A DNA stretch of 5,302 nucleotides, taken from the NCBI GenBank assembly GCA_013816415.1, contig JACDEN010000241.1:1-5302 (forward strand), written 5' to 3'. The first letter of the stretch is position 1. The number at the start of each line of letters is the position of its first letter. Shown here piece after piece: positions 4,582-5,302 of this stretch. A program made the position numbers and the translations under genes. This DNA comes from Planctomycetota bacterium. Lineage in GTDB: Bacteria > Planctomycetota > UBA11346. The notes under the pieces were generated by a model, which was not told the DNA's origin, ran no database searches, and was given only the letters and a program-made list of their open reading frames with translations.

Positions 4582-5302
4582 TCAGCGGCCGTAGCGCCGA
4601 CGCATGATGTTGTCGACCAGTCCGGGCATCAGGCCCGCCAGGCCGAGGGCCCAGCGCGATGCGCGGTCCGGCCACACCTCGGGACGCGGTTTCACGATCG
4701 CCCGGACCATCGCCTCGGCGACCTGGTCGGCGGTCTGCACCGCGTCACGGACGGAGCGCCGCCAGGGCTGGGCGCTGACGCGCTCGGCGACCTCGCCGAA
4801 TTCCGTCGCGGTGTTCACCGGATGGACGCTGGTGACGGCGATCTTGGCATCGTCGAGTTCGAGGCGCAGCGCCTCGGCGATCGACAGCTGGGCGGCCTTG
4901 GTCGCGCTGTAGGCGCCCGAATCCGGCTTCGCGCGTCGCGCCAGCGCCGACGAGACGATCATCACCTGGCCGCGCCAGGCGCCGCGCTGCGCCTGGACGC
5001 GCATCGCCGGGATCGCCGCGCGGATGCAGGCGGCAGTGCCGAGGAGGTTGGTGCGCAGGATGCGGTCCCATTCCTCCATCGTGGTGTCGGCGATCGGCCG
5101 CACGAAACCATAGCCGGCGTTGCAGACCAGGGTGTCGATGCGGCCGAGTGCGCGCTGGCTCTCGGCGACGAAGCGCTCGCAGTCGGCGGCCACCGCGACG
5201 TCGGCTTCGATGCAGATCGCGCCCTCGCCCAGTCCGAGCTGGTGCAGGCGATCGAGGCGCCGCGCGCACAGCGCCAGACGCGCACAGCGGGCGGCGAGCA
5301 GG
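4582..5302 (-). CDS. Short-chain dehydrogenase/reductase (SDR), 5' end outside window
   Basis: NAD(P)-dependent oxidoreductase of the classical SDR family, cytoplasmic; substrate unknown. The frame is open to the right edge, giving 239 visible residues; the glycine-rich TGxxxGxG cofactor motif would lie just beyond the edge. Visible landmarks are the second strand with Arg pair LALCARR (9-15), the acidic ICIEADV turn (29-35), the NAG motif in LVCNAGYG (58-65), Asn in TNLLGT (N85), the catalytic Ser in IVSSALA (S118), the Tyr-Lys pair in AYSATK (Y131, K135), and VTSVHPVNTATEF, where PVNT replaces the common PG.v.T. The Ser-Tyr spacing of 13 is canonical. The Arg pair after the second strand suggests NADPH preference, which is inference. 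Classical members have about 250 residues, so only about 10-20 are missing. A GTG at 5193 is an internal codon, not the start. A 257-bp gap separates it from the next gene, so co-transcription is uncertain. Confidence 0.93.
   Translation of the reverse strand, partial: LLAARCARLALCARRLDRLHQLGLGEGAICIEADVAVAADCERFVAESQRALGRIDTLVCNAGYGFVRPIADTTMEEWDRILRTNLLGTAACIRAAIPAMRVQAQRGAWRGQVMIVSSALARRAKPDSGAYSATKAAQLSIAEALRLELDDAKIAVTSVHPVNTATEFGEVAERVSAQPWRRSVRDAVQTADQVAEAMVRAIVKPRPEVWPDRASRWALGLAGLMPGLVDNIMRRRYGR

Noticed and set aside
2867..4594. 575-codon open frame on the + strand
   Set aside because: It is antisense to Sua5, the toroid gene and their gap. Its sequence is low-complexity Arg/Ala/Leu-rich with no recognisable family, while the - strand frames carry conserved motifs.
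4325..4675. N-terminal extension of the toroid protein up to 4675
   Set aside because: It would overlap the SDR gene end, lacks similarity, and places the evident signal peptide and ribosome-binding site internally.

Overview
This is a compact, very GC-rich chromosomal segment with five protein genes. Two lie on the + strand (window start to about 1.99 kb) and three on the - strand (about 2.17 kb to the window end), so the two groups converge. No tRNA, rRNA, CRISPR array, transposase or phage gene was seen. The organism cannot be fixed from the sequence. High GC, a secreted squalene-cyclase-like toroid protein of a kind common in Planctomycetota and other PVC bacteria, and short tandem repeats in gene junctions suggest a planctomycete-like or other high-GC Gram-negative bacterium. 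Xanthomonadales-type gammaproteobacteria cannot be excluded.

Left part (+ strand): the C-terminal part of a DUF2252 family protein is followed 45 nt later by a 438-residue membrane protein. That protein joins an N-terminal GIDE-like domain (known from the mitochondrial E3 ligase MULAN) to a C-terminal LemA domain. The junction carries three consecutive TGATG stop/start overlaps that delimit tiny 10- and 4-codon frames, so the two genes may be translationally coupled.

Convergent gap (1994-2171): between the LemA stop and the Sua5 stop lie two hexanucleotide-repeat tracts of opposite orientation. They can pair over about 30 positions and may act as a bidirectional terminator or mark a repeat insertion.

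Right part (- strand, transcribed right to left): a short-chain dehydrogenase/reductase runs off the right edge. After 257 bp comes an exported alpha/alpha-toroid (prenyltransferase/squalene-oxidase repeat) protein with a good ribosome-binding site. Its stop codon overlaps the GTG start of a Sua5-type threonylcarbamoyl-AMP synthase (tRNA t6A pathway) by 4 nt. The Sua5 start codon sits in the loop of a small perfect hairpin, and its first codons are built from four copies of a 7-bp repeat. A gene expected to be essential therefore starts in repeat DNA whose unit length is not a multiple of three.

No clearly new multi-gene system was recognised. The most notable items are the GIDE-LemA fusion, the stop/start relay before it, the inverted hexamer repeats, and the heptamer repeat and hairpin at the Sua5 start.
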